This document shows, piece after piece, positions 1 through 7,737 of a DNA stretch of 64,000 nucleotides. Position 1 is the stretch's first letter. The number at the start of each line of letters is the position of its first letter. The stretch is taken from assembly GCF_004766055.1 (NCBI RefSeq), contig NZ_SPQR01000012.1, positions 1-64,000 on the forward strand, in the 5' to 3' direction. The notes beneath the pieces are model-generated. The model was not told the DNA's origin. It saw only the letters and a list, made by a program, of their open reading frames with translations, and did not search any database. This DNA is from Desulfosporosinus sp. Sb-LF. Its GTDB lineage: Bacteria > Bacillota > Desulfitobacteriia > Desulfitobacteriales > Desulfitobacteriaceae. A program made the position numbers and the translations under genes.

Positions 1-109
1 TCATGCCGAAGGGGTTCCACCCGTTCCCATACCGAACACGGAAGTTAAGACCTTCAGGGCCAAGAATACTTGGGGCGCAGGCCCCTGGGAACGTAGGTCA
101 TCGCCAGGT
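1..109 (+). rRNA. rrf: 5S ribosomal RNA, 3' part (5' end outside window)
   Basis: Conserved 5S blocks are readable: the GGGGTTCCACCCGTTCCCAT loop region, ACACGGAAGTTAAG, CTTGGGGCGCAGGCCCCTGG, and the 3' closing strand around TAGGTCATCGCCAGG. Only a short piece of the 5' strand is missing. A hairpin with a T-run follows at once, as expected for the end of an rRNA operon; 16S and 23S would lie to the left of the window. The 3' boundary is approximate by a few bases. Confidence 0.93.
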
Positions 110-116
110 AACCAGC

Positions 117-148
117 AAAAAGACTATCTCTAACGAGGTAGTCTTTTT
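117..148 (+). terminator. Rho-independent terminator of the rRNA operon
   Basis: A 14-bp stem (AAAAAGACTATCTC paired with GAGGTAGTCTTTTT) with a TAAC loop sits directly behind the 5S gene; its descending arm supplies the T-run. Confidence 0.9.
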
Positions 149-551
149 GTGTTAGAACGAACGATTTTCAAGCATTTAAACGTCTATGGGGTCGAGGTTC
201 CACCCCTTCGATCCACACGGCTGGAGTTTTCGCTACAAAGTATTCCTTTTAGTTGGTGGCTTCGGCAATACATACAGGGACAATCATTACAGATCAAATT
301 CTGCTCAATCAAGAATAGAAATTCAACATAAGGGAAGCATGGAAGTATTAACGAAATGGTAGCAACTTTGCATATGTAACAGCCGCTGTTGCCGAAGTTA
401 CTGAAGGTTGATCTTAAAGAGGGTTAGAAAAGCAAAATTGCTGAAGGGGTACAAAAAGCGAGATTTTCAAACGTCTTCTGCTCTATGGAAAGGTTTAATC
501 TACGTCTGTTCTATTCGTTATCAAAAACTTAAAGTAAGGGTGAGAAAATAC
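149..551. other. Non-coding stretch between 5S and pcm
   Basis: About 400 bases between the rRNA terminator and the preferred pcm start. A 60-codon frame beginning at 149 has no ribosome binding site and no recognisable product. The pcm frame itself stays open leftward to a TTG at 408, but that part looks unlike the family. No tRNA-type TPsiC arm is visible. Confidence 0.5.
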
Positions 552-1247
552 TTGATTAAAGATTATAATAAAGGTGATTTAGACGAACGACTAGCAGAAC
601 GTGAGTGGATGGTTCAAACTCAAATTATTGATCGAGGTATCACTGATGAGGCGGTAATTAATAGTATGCTCATTGTTCCTCGGCACAAGTATGTTATGGA
701 GGATAAGCAAGCGTACGCGTATTATGATACCGCCTTAAAAATTCAAGCGGGGCAGACGATCAGCCAGCCGTATATTGTGGCCCTTATGGCACAGGCCCTA
801 GAGTTGAAAGCGGGTGATAAAGTATTAGAAATAGGAACGGGTTCCGGTTATTCCACGGCTATTCTATCCCGCATGGCCGTATGCATCTATACAATTGAAC
901 GCCATCACTTACTGGCCAATCAAGCGAAGGACCGGTTTCAGAATCAGGGTTATGAAAACATTGAAGTACATATTGGGGACGGCACTCTTGGATGGAAGGA
1001 AAAAGCGCCTTTTGACGCCATACTTGTTACGGCGGGAGGCCCCGTGGTTCCGGATTCCTTAATCAATCAATTAGCCATTGCTGGACGTTTGGTTATTCCG
1101 GTAGGGGATAAGGGAGATCAAAGGCTTTTGCGTGTTACTAAAACAATGACCAGTGAACTAATAGAAGAAAACTTAGGGTTGGTACGTTTTGTTCCGCTGA
1201 TTGGAACAAAGGGCTGGAGTGAACTAAACAACATGAACTTAGAATGA
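552..1247 (+). CDS. pcm: Protein-L-isoaspartate O-methyltransferase
   Basis: SAM-dependent enzyme that methylates L-isoaspartyl residues in damaged cytoplasmic proteins so that they can revert to aspartate. The glycine-rich SAM motif EIGTGSGYST lies near residue 93, preceded by the family block GQTISQPYIVALM and followed by the FDAILVTAGGP segment. I chose TTG 552 because TAAGGGTGAG lies about nine bases upstream and the remaining 231 residues match the family length; GTG 540, ATG 609 (212 residues) and TTG 408 are in-frame alternatives, and the extra residues from 408 look unlike the family. The gene stands alone between the rRNA terminator and its own strong hairpin terminator. Family assignment is firm; the start is uncertain. 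Confidence 0.9.
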   Translation: MIKDYNKGDLDERLAEREWMVQTQIIDRGITDEAVINSMLIVPRHKYVMEDKQAYAYYDTALKIQAGQTISQPYIVALMAQALELKAGDKVLEIGTGSGYSTAILSRMAVCIYTIERHHLLANQAKDRFQNQGYENIEVHIGDGTLGWKEKAPFDAILVTAGGPVVPDSLINQLAIAGRLVIPVGDKGDQRLLRVTKTMTSELIEENLGLVRFVPLIGTKGWSELNNMNLE

Positions 1248-1274
1248 ATTTTGATAGAATGACCTCGGTCATAT

Positions 1275-1293
1275 GTCATCGCCAGTTAAACAG
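1275..1293 (+). repeat. Short copy of the 5S rRNA 3' tail
   Basis: GTCATCGCCAGTTAAACAG matches the 5S tail at 97-115 (GTCATCGCCAGGTAACCAG) at 17 of 19 positions. In both places an AGACTA-containing hairpin with a T-run follows immediately. It reads as a fossil of a second 5S end on the far side of pcm. Confidence 0.55.
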
Positions 1294-1333
1294 ACAAAGA
1301 GACTACCTTTTTCAAGGTGGTCTCTTTGTCTTT
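1292..1333 (+). terminator. Rho-independent terminator after pcm
   Basis: A 17-bp stem (GACAAAGAGACTACCTT with AAGGTGGTCTCTTTGTC, one wobble) has a short T-rich loop and a trailing CTTT. Confidence 0.85.
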
Positions 1334-1541
1334 AACATTGCGCTTTGAAAAACCGAGGTCAATCCCTATATCTAAAATTTTGAGATGGTGATATATAATA
1401 ACTATTTAGAACAAATACATTGAGATCATTGGCGAACTCAAATGACAATAAAATTAATCTCAAACAGCATATGACTAGGAGAAGTGGAAAGATGTGGCGA
1501 ATAACTAAATTTAGAGACTGTTGTAAGGAAGGTGGTAAAAA

Positions 1542-1952
1542 ATGAAAGTACTAAAAGCAGTCGAAATGAACCGATGTATTGGCTGTTTATCATGTATGAT
1601 AACTTGTGCTACAGTGAACCAGCAAGATCATTCCATATTGAAAAGCGCCATACGCATTAAAACTAGCGGAGGGTTAACTGGCAAATTTATGGCGATCGTC
1701 TGCCAAGCATGCAAAGATGATGTGCCATGCGCGGAAGTCTGTCCGACAGGAGCACTTGTACAACGCAAGGGCGGAGGGGTTTTGTTAGATAAAGAAAATT
1801 GTGTAGGATGCGAACACTGCGTTACAGCGTGCACAGTCGATGCTATTTATTTCGATCACAGCACGAAACTACCTATTGTGTGTAAGCATTGCGGAGTATG
1901 TGCACGATTTTGCCCACATGGTTGCTTGCAGTTGACAGAGGAGGTTCAGTGA
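1542..1952 (+). CDS. 4Fe-4S polyferredoxin, electron partner of AOR
   Basis: A 136-residue cytoplasmic iron-sulfur protein with four cysteine clusters: CIGCLSCMITC near residue 12, then CQACKDDVPCAEVCP, CVGCEHCVTAC and CKHCGVCARFCP. This is the HycB/DmsB-like multi-cluster layout used to shuttle electrons for oxidoreductases. A strong GGAAGGTGG site precedes ATG 1542. Its TGA overlaps the ATG of the aldehyde ferredoxin oxidoreductase by one base, so the two are very probably translationally coupled, and it is most likely that enzyme's electron acceptor (inference from context). Confidence 0.92.
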   Translation: MKVLKAVEMNRCIGCLSCMITCATVNQQDHSILKSAIRIKTSGGLTGKFMAIVCQACKDDVPCAEVCPTGALVQRKGGGVLLDKENCVGCEHCVTACTVDAIYFDHSTKLPIVCKHCGVCARFCPHGCLQLTEEVQ

Positions 1953-3703
1953 TGTTATACGAAAACTCCATTAAAGTTCTATACATAGACCTCTCAACAG
2001 GTAAGATTGAAATAAAACGGCGTACTGATATGGCCGGGTATCTCGGCGGAGTTGGTGTTGCTTCTAAGTTGCTAGAGGAAACAATGAGACCGGAACTTTC
2101 GCCATTGGCTGCCGAACAGCCCATGATCTTGGCAATTGGTGCAATCTCTGGAATTTACCCACTCATTACTAAGACCGTGGCAATGTTTATTTCACCATTG
2201 ACTGGGGAATTGGGGGAAAGTTACGCTGGTGGTAGACTAGCCTTGACGTTGTCAATGGCTGGATATGATGCAGTGGTGATTCATGGCAAAGCTCCCCGCC
2301 CTTCTTACATTGTCATCGACGGTGGCAACATAGAAATTAAAGATGCCCGTCCGATATGGGGAATGGATTCGGATGTCGTTGGCCAGTTCATTCGGGATCA
2401 TGTAAAAGGAAGCGGAAAGCGTAGTATTTTAAGAATTGGGCCTGCAGGGGAAAAGATGGTTAAGTTTGCAAGTGTTTGCGTTGATACCTATCGGCATTTT
2501 GGACGGCTCGGTCTTGGTGCTGTGATGGGAAGTAAACACGTCAAAGCTATTATTGTTACAGGTGATAAGTCCACTAAAATCAAAGAGTATAAAGACTATT
2601 TCCGTGTATACCAATCTATTTTCAAATCTGTCACTGAGACAGATCTTATGGCAAAATATCATGACTTAGGGACATCGATCAATGTTGAGGTAATTAACGC
2701 ATTAGGCGCCTTGCCTACAAAAAACCTAACAGAGAGCCACTTTGATGGTGCAGAAAAGATAACTGGGGAAGCCTTCGCCAACAATCATCTCGTCCGTAAG
2801 ATGGCTTGTACTGGTTGCCCCGTTGGATGTATCCATATTGGCCAATTCCGACAAAAATTTGACGATGGTTATGACTATGAATCGCTGAGTGTCGCATACG
2901 ATTATGAGCTAATTTATTCGCTAGGCACATTACTCGGCGTCAGCAAGACGGATGAAGTATTACATCTCATTGAAGCAGTCGAAAAAACAGGCATGGATGC
3001 CATTTCTACTGGCGTCGCACTGGCGTGGGCAACGGAAGGTTTTATGAAAGGCATTGTGACTGTAGCTGAAACCCTTCTTCCTTTAACATTTGGAGATTCA
3101 AAAATTTATTATCAGGCCATCCTGTATTTAGCAAACCGGAAAAATGACTTTTATCGAGTTCTGGGAGAAGGAACCCGATCCGCAGGGGCTACGTATGGCG
3201 GCAAAGAGTTTGCACTTCAGGTTGCAGGTAATGAAATCCCAGGGTACCACACAGGGTACGGTAACTTAGTGGGGCTTACTGTAGGAGCACGGCACTCACA
3301 TTTATGCAATGCCGGCTATGCAGTTGATCAATCCATCTCAACATTTGATGAGAACAAAGCCGTTGATGCTCTCTTCATGGAAGAACTTGAGCGATGTGTT
3401 TTAAACTCACTCGTTATCTGCCTATTCGCTCGTAAAGTGTATAATCGGGAAACTGTCTTGAAAGCCCTCAATGCTACTGGCTATGTTCTTACCGATAACG
3501 AGTTGACAACAATTGCAAAACGGATTTACAAGACTAAGCTAGGCATCAAAGAAAAACTAGGGTTTGATCCGCGACAGGTGGTATTACCAGAACGATTTTT
3601 CAAGACTCCAAGCATACATGGGACACTTGATCCATTAATTGCGGAACGAATGATTAATAGGTATGTGGAAAAGTGTTTGTTATTATTATCCGAAGAAAAC
3701 TAA
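1952..3703 (+). CDS. Aldehyde ferredoxin oxidoreductase (tungsten/molybdopterin family)
   Basis: Oxidises aldehydes to carboxylic acids, or runs in reverse, with ferredoxin, using a tungstopterin cofactor and one 4Fe-4S cluster. Visible family features are the N-terminal GGVGVASKLL and TGELGESYAGGR segments, GRLGLGAVMGSK and the cluster motif CTGCPVGC at residues 286-293; the fourth cluster cysteine is probably the one in the C-terminal LVICLF segment. Length 583 residues is slightly short of the usual 600 or so. ATG 1952 overlaps the ferredoxin stop and follows AGAGGAGGT; the same frame is open upstream to 1889, but that part lies inside the ferredoxin gene. No moaD-like gene follows. Substrate cannot be told from sequence. 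Confidence 0.93.
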   Translation: MLYENSIKVLYIDLSTGKIEIKRRTDMAGYLGGVGVASKLLEETMRPELSPLAAEQPMILAIGAISGIYPLITKTVAMFISPLTGELGESYAGGRLALTLSMAGYDAVVIHGKAPRPSYIVIDGGNIEIKDARPIWGMDSDVVGQFIRDHVKGSGKRSILRIGPAGEKMVKFASVCVDTYRHFGRLGLGAVMGSKHVKAIIVTGDKSTKIKEYKDYFRVYQSIFKSVTETDLMAKYHDLGTSINVEVINALGALPTKNLTESHFDGAEKITGEAFANNHLVRKMACTGCPVGCIHIGQFRQKFDDGYDYESLSVAYDYELIYSLGTLLGVSKTDEVLHLIEAVEKTGMDAISTGVALAWATEGFMKGIVTVAETLLPLTFGDSKIYYQAILYLANRKNDFYRVLGEGTRSAGATYGGKEFALQVAGNEIPGYHTGYGNLVGLTVGARHSHLCNAGYAVDQSISTFDENKAVDALFMEELERCVLNSLVICLFARKVYNRETVLKALNATGYVLTDNELTTIAKRIYKTKLGIKEKLGFDPRQVVLPERFFKTPSIHGTLDPLIAERMINRYVEKCLLLLSEEN

Positions 3704-3903
3704 TGCCGAAGTCCTATCCATCATTTTGTTTGCCTCGACAAGCGCTTTTATTATATGACAAGCCCTTCAAGAACACTTTATGAACATTGATTTGGTTTGC
3801 CCTTTACGCTGTTGAAATCTAATTTCCGTTGAATTAAACAAGGAATTTCGGCATTTGTGGCGAATTAAGTATAAAAAGAGTGTAGTTGAGGGGTTTAACA
3901 ATA

Positions 3904-5088
3904 ATGAACAGTGTACGTCTGAAACCGAAATCAGCCTTAATCAGTATCGTCATAGGAGCTATTCTCTTGGGAGGGTCATCGATCCCGGCAAGGGCCGACG
4001 ATTTACAGCAACAGCTTGATCAGTCCCAACAACAAGCCAATCAATTAAAGGGAAACTTGAATGCTCAGAAGGACAAAGTATCGGATGCTACGGCACAAGT
4101 TTTAGCATTAAAGCAATCCGTACAAGCACTGAATAATAGTATTGCACGTGAGCAACAATTGCTCACCGAAGAACAAAATCATCTTAAGGGGTTGGAAGAG
4201 CAGCAACAGAAACTTGAAGATCAGCGTCAGGAGCATATTAAAGCCTTGGGGCAATTCTTGAAGAGTAACTATGAAGATGGTATAACAACTTACTTTGCTG
4301 TGTTATTTGATGCCACTAGTTTATCCGACTTTATTGACCGTGCGGATAAGATTCAGATGATCGTAGGTACATACAGTAAGCTTCAAAATGACATCGCAGT
4401 TCTTAACAAGAGTATGGAAACCCAAATGGGACTCATTAAACAAAAGAAGGAAACCATTCAATCTACGATACAGGATAAAGCGAACACTCAGCAGTCCGTG
4501 CAACAAACGCTAAACAAGCAACAAACTGTCTTGGCTCAATTAAGTTCAGAAGAAAAAGTAACCTTGAATGCTTCTGTAGCTGCCCAAGCAAAGGTTAGCC
4601 GGATACAAAAATTGATTCAGCAAGAAGCATTTGAAGCAGCCAATGCAGCTAAGGGATCTGATCAATCCTCAGGAACAAATTATGGCGGAGGGGTTGCGGG
4701 TACTGTTACAGTTTCAGGGGGAGCGCAACAGATCATTAGCTTTGGGGCTCAGTTCTTAGGTACGCCGTATGTCTGGGGAGGCACAACCGCATCGCCTGGA
4801 TTTGACTGCTCAGGGTATGTACAGTATGTGTACCGCCATTTCGGGATATCACTGAGTCGAACGTCCGAACAACAGTATTCAAATGGAGTCTACGTCTCAC
4901 GGTCGGATTTACGACCAGGTGATTTAGTGTTTTTTCACACATATTCTTCAGGCGCTTCTCACGTTGGAATTTACGTTGGAAACAATACCATGATCAATTC
5001 GTCCTCAGGTGGTGTTTCTTACGATGATATGACAAACTCTTATTGGGCAACGCGGTACCTAGGCGCGCGGCGCGTTATTGCTTCTTAA
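3904..5088 (+). CDS. Secreted NlpC/P60 peptidoglycan endopeptidase with coiled-coil N-terminus
   Basis: Predicted cell-wall hydrolase of the CwlO/PcsB type (394 residues). A signal peptide covers residues 1-32 (positive start, hydrophobic IVIGAILLGG, ARADD cleavage region). Residues 33-245 are Gln/Lys-rich coiled coil, then a Gly/Ser linker, then the NlpC/P60 domain from about 275. The catalytic Cys lies in FDCSGY at residue 302 and the His in ASHVGIYVG near 353; the third polar position appears to be Asn (MINSS). ATG 3904 is preceded by GAGGGG at suitable spacing; TTG 3886 in the same frame has none. The gene stands alone with its own terminator. The 180-base upstream gap shows no ydaO (c-di-AMP) riboswitch signature. 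Confidence 0.9.
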   Translation: MNSVRLKPKSALISIVIGAILLGGSSIPARADDLQQQLDQSQQQANQLKGNLNAQKDKVSDATAQVLALKQSVQALNNSIAREQQLLTEEQNHLKGLEEQQQKLEDQRQEHIKALGQFLKSNYEDGITTYFAVLFDATSLSDFIDRADKIQMIVGTYSKLQNDIAVLNKSMETQMGLIKQKKETIQSTIQDKANTQQSVQQTLNKQQTVLAQLSSEEKVTLNASVAAQAKVSRIQKLIQQEAFEAANAAKGSDQSSGTNYGGGVAGTVTVSGGAQQIISFGAQFLGTPYVWGGTTASPGFDCSGYVQYVYRHFGISLSRTSEQQYSNGVYVSRSDLRPGDLVFFHTYSSGASHVGIYVGNNTMINSSSGGVSYDDMTNSYWATRYLGARRVIAS

Positions 5089-5180
5089 AACGAGCTAAAA
5101 GGGCTGTAACTCAATTTGTTTCCAGTTTGTTATAATCTTGTTCTGTTTGAGAACTTCATTTAAGTTAATATAAGTTCGAG

Positions 5181-5221
5181 GAGGATTATTCACTACTTTT
5201 TAGGTGAATAATCCTCTTTTT
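5181..5221 (+). terminator. Rho-independent terminator, copy 1 of a dispersed hairpin
   Basis: A perfect 13-bp stem (GAGGATTATTCAC with GTGAATAATCCTC) with loop TACTTTTTAG is followed by TTTTT. Nearly the same hairpin recurs at 22,979 and 46,964. Confidence 0.9.
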
Positions 5222-5597
5222 GAGAGACTAGCATAAGGAACTAGCATTTTGAGGAACTAGGACTTTTGCTATCAGTGATTGTTTTCTCGTTAGTATATTT
5301 AGGTAGATGGGGTAAATAGTTATTCTGTTAGGAGAAAATCAAAAATAGCTTTCGGCAGCAGAATCATCAATAGGGTTTTTATAATTTTGACATAGGTCGC
5401 GCTCTTTTCGGACATGATTTGAAACAATGGTTCATTGTATAATTGTTCCACAGATGATGCAGAGCCTGCCACGTAGAAACGTAAGATCGAGACGAAAGTG
5501 CCGTTATAAGCTGTCTTATCAATCGTTGATGATAGATTAAATTTGTTTTTTTATGATATAATTAGACAGCACATGCTGCACAATAAGGGGGATCTGT
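5222..5597. other. Intergenic stretch before butyrate kinase
   Basis: About 375 AT-rich bases without a credible reading frame. A TATAAT-like hexamer lies at about 5,555 without a well-spaced -35 box. No known riboswitch was recognised. Confidence 0.4.
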
Positions 5598-6662
5598 TTG
5601 AAAGTACTCGCCATTAATCCTGGTTCAACGTCGACGAAAATCGCTGCCTATGAGAATGAAGCTTGTCTTTGGAGTCAATCAATTGATCATCCAACGATTG
5701 AAATCAACGCCTTTGCGCGTGTGCCTGATCAATGTGACTACCGAATTGTCCAAATTTTAAACTTGCTTGACGATAAAGCTACACCATTGAATTCATTTGA
5801 TGCCGTAGTGGGAAGGGGGGGTATGCTAAAACCCTTAGTTGGAGGAACCTACTTGGTGGATGAATCTCTGGTTAAAACTTTGCGTAACGCACCTGGCGGC
5901 GAGCATGCTTCAAATTTAGGTGGGATTATTGCATATTACTTGGGACAGAGAATTAATGTTCCTGTCTACATTGTGGATCCTGTTTCCGTTGATGAAATGG
6001 AGCCATTAGCACGCCTTTCTGGACTTTCTGAACTGCCTCGTTTGAGCCAATCTCACGCATTAAATATGAAGGCAGTTGCCCGTAAGGTGGCGCGTGAGAT
6101 GGGGAAATCTTATCAGACTATAAATTTGATTATTGCACATTTAGGTGGAGGAATTTCTGTGGCCCCGCATCGACGTGGCAAAATGATTGATGTGAATAAC
6201 GCTAATAATGAAGGCCCTTATTCAGTCGAACGATGTGGCACATTGCCCAGTAATCAACTTGTTAAACTTTGCTATTCCGGCAAATATTCACAAGAGCAGG
6301 TGCTTACTAAAATACTGAAAGAAGGCGGCATGTTTTCTTACCTTGGGACAAAAGATGCGCGAATGGTGGAAAAACGAATGAACGATGGAGACCCAGATGC
6401 TAAGCTAGTACTCGAAGGTCTATGTTACCAAGTAGCTAAGGAGATTGGTGCTATGGCGACTGTGTTAGCAGGGGACGTCGATCAAATTGTGCTTACTGGG
6501 GGACTTGCTCATTCTGAATTTATTACTCAGGAGATTATTCGACGTGTGTCTTTTATTTCCCCCGTTGTGGTACTCCCTGGCGAAGAAGAAATGGAAGCAC
6601 TGGCTTTGGGTGCGCTAAGAGTTCTTCGAAGTGAAGAGAAAGCGTTGACCTATGGAGCATAA
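5598..6662 (+). CDS. buk: Butyrate kinase (acyl phosphate kinase)
   Basis: Transfers phosphate between ADP/ATP and butyryl phosphate or a branched or related acyl phosphate, yielding ATP in the cytoplasm. It is an ASKHA-fold kinase: the N-terminal phosphate loop AINPGSTSTKIAAYE, the central IAHLGGGISVAPHRRGKMIDVNNA segment and the C-terminal IVLTGGLAHSEF are all present. Length 354 matches the family. The start is TTG 5598 behind AAGGGGGAT. The next gene is the matching acyltransferase, 29 bases downstream, so the pair makes ATP from acyl-CoA. Actual acyl chain preference is not readable here. Confidence 0.95.
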   Translation: MKVLAINPGSTSTKIAAYENEACLWSQSIDHPTIEINAFARVPDQCDYRIVQILNLLDDKATPLNSFDAVVGRGGMLKPLVGGTYLVDESLVKTLRNAPGGEHASNLGGIIAYYLGQRINVPVYIVDPVSVDEMEPLARLSGLSELPRLSQSHALNMKAVARKVAREMGKSYQTINLIIAHLGGGISVAPHRRGKMIDVNNANNEGPYSVERCGTLPSNQLVKLCYSGKYSQEQVLTKILKEGGMFSYLGTKDARMVEKRMNDGDPDAKLVLEGLCYQVAKEIGAMATVLAGDVDQIVLTGGLAHSEFITQEIIRRVSFISPVVVLPGEEEMEALALGALRVLRSEEKALTYGA

Positions 6663-6691
6663 CAGTGTTTCGATAAATGGGGTGTAAAGGA

Positions 6692-7597
6692 ATGCGTTTT
6701 AGCGGATTTGATTCACTTGTTGACAAAGCAAAGAGCATGGGTAGGGCAAAAGTTGCAGTGGCAGTTTCTGAGGACAGAGAGGTTCTAGAAGCAATTAAAT
6801 TAGCAGAACAGGAAGGGTTAATCTCCCCTGTTCTTGTCGGCGATCGTGAGCAGATTAGGCGTTTAGCCGATGAAATTGGGTTAGATATAGTAGGAACTGA
6901 AGTAATTGATGAGCCCATTCCGGGGGTTGCTGTTCATAAAGCGGTCGATGCTGTGGTTAATGGACAGGCCCATTTTTTGATGAAAGGTCAAATTAATAGC
7001 TCGGATTTTCTTCGTGCCGTGTTACGAGCCGAAAAAGGGTTGCGAACTGGACGTTTACTCAGTCACATTTCGGCATTTCAAGTCCCTGGTTTTTCTCGGT
7101 TACTGTTTGTGACCGATGGAGGGATGAACATTGCTCCGAATTTGACGCAGAAGAAGGAAATCCTCGAAACCAGCTTACTGTATTTGAAGGGCATCGGAAT
7201 GGATTTGGTAAAAGTGGTTGTTTTAGCTGCCAATGAAGTGGCAAATCCAAAAATGCCAGTGACGATAGATGCTCAAGCATTGGCAGAAATGGGCCGAGCG
7301 GGAGAATTTCCAGGGGCGATTGTAGAGGGCCCGTTGGCGCTTGACGGAGCTGTGAGTGCGACTGCCCTAAAGCATAAGGGAATTTCCAGCGAGATTAATG
7401 GGGATGCCGACTTGATCTTGGTGCCTACGATAGAAGTGGGAAATGCCTTGGGAAAATCGATGGTTTATTTTGCTGGAGCAACAATGGCGGGGATCGTTCT
7501 TGGAGCGCAAGTTCCGATTGTATTAACGTCGAGAAATGATACCCCAAGAAGCAAATTAATGGCTCTGACTATGGCCGCACTCAATCGACCAGAGTGA
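6692..7597 (+). CDS. ptb: Phosphate butyryltransferase
   Basis: Converts butyryl-CoA (or a branched or aryl-acetyl analogue) plus phosphate to the acyl phosphate used by the preceding kinase. A 301-residue member of the phosphotransacetylase/phosphotransbutyrylase family, with FLMKGQINSSDFLRAVL, FVTDGGMNIAPNL and the conserved C-terminal GIVLGAQVPIVLTSR block. ATG 6692 is taken as start because the family begins near this point; ATG 6677 in the same frame has no ribosome binding site. It forms an operon with buk. Confidence 0.94.
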   Translation: MRFSGFDSLVDKAKSMGRAKVAVAVSEDREVLEAIKLAEQEGLISPVLVGDREQIRRLADEIGLDIVGTEVIDEPIPGVAVHKAVDAVVNGQAHFLMKGQINSSDFLRAVLRAEKGLRTGRLLSHISAFQVPGFSRLLFVTDGGMNIAPNLTQKKEILETSLLYLKGIGMDLVKVVVLAANEVANPKMPVTIDAQALAEMGRAGEFPGAIVEGPLALDGAVSATALKHKGISSEINGDADLILVPTIEVGNALGKSMVYFAGATMAGIVLGAQVPIVLTSRNDTPRSKLMALTMAALNRPE

Positions 7598-7737
7598 TCA
7601 GAGCACAGGGGCGTGTATCTTTAATAAAGAACCTACTGGCCTCTTTACAGTTTTCTATTTTTTGAGTTAAAATGCTTACATGTACTGGGTTTAGAAATAT
7701 TTTGCTTATTTCGACTAAGGGGGGAGACTAAAAAGGC

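Noticed and set aside
149-331. A 60-codon frame right behind the rRNA terminator
   Set aside because: No ribosome binding site, no family likeness, composition unlike the real genes; probably chance.
3704-3903. Possible c-di-AMP (ydaO) riboswitch before the NlpC/P60 gene
   Set aside because: Such genes often carry one, but none of its conserved sequence blocks is present in the 200-base upstream region.
6553-6918. A 121-codon minus-strand frame across the buk-ptb junction
   Set aside because: Antisense to two firmly identified genes and without similarity.
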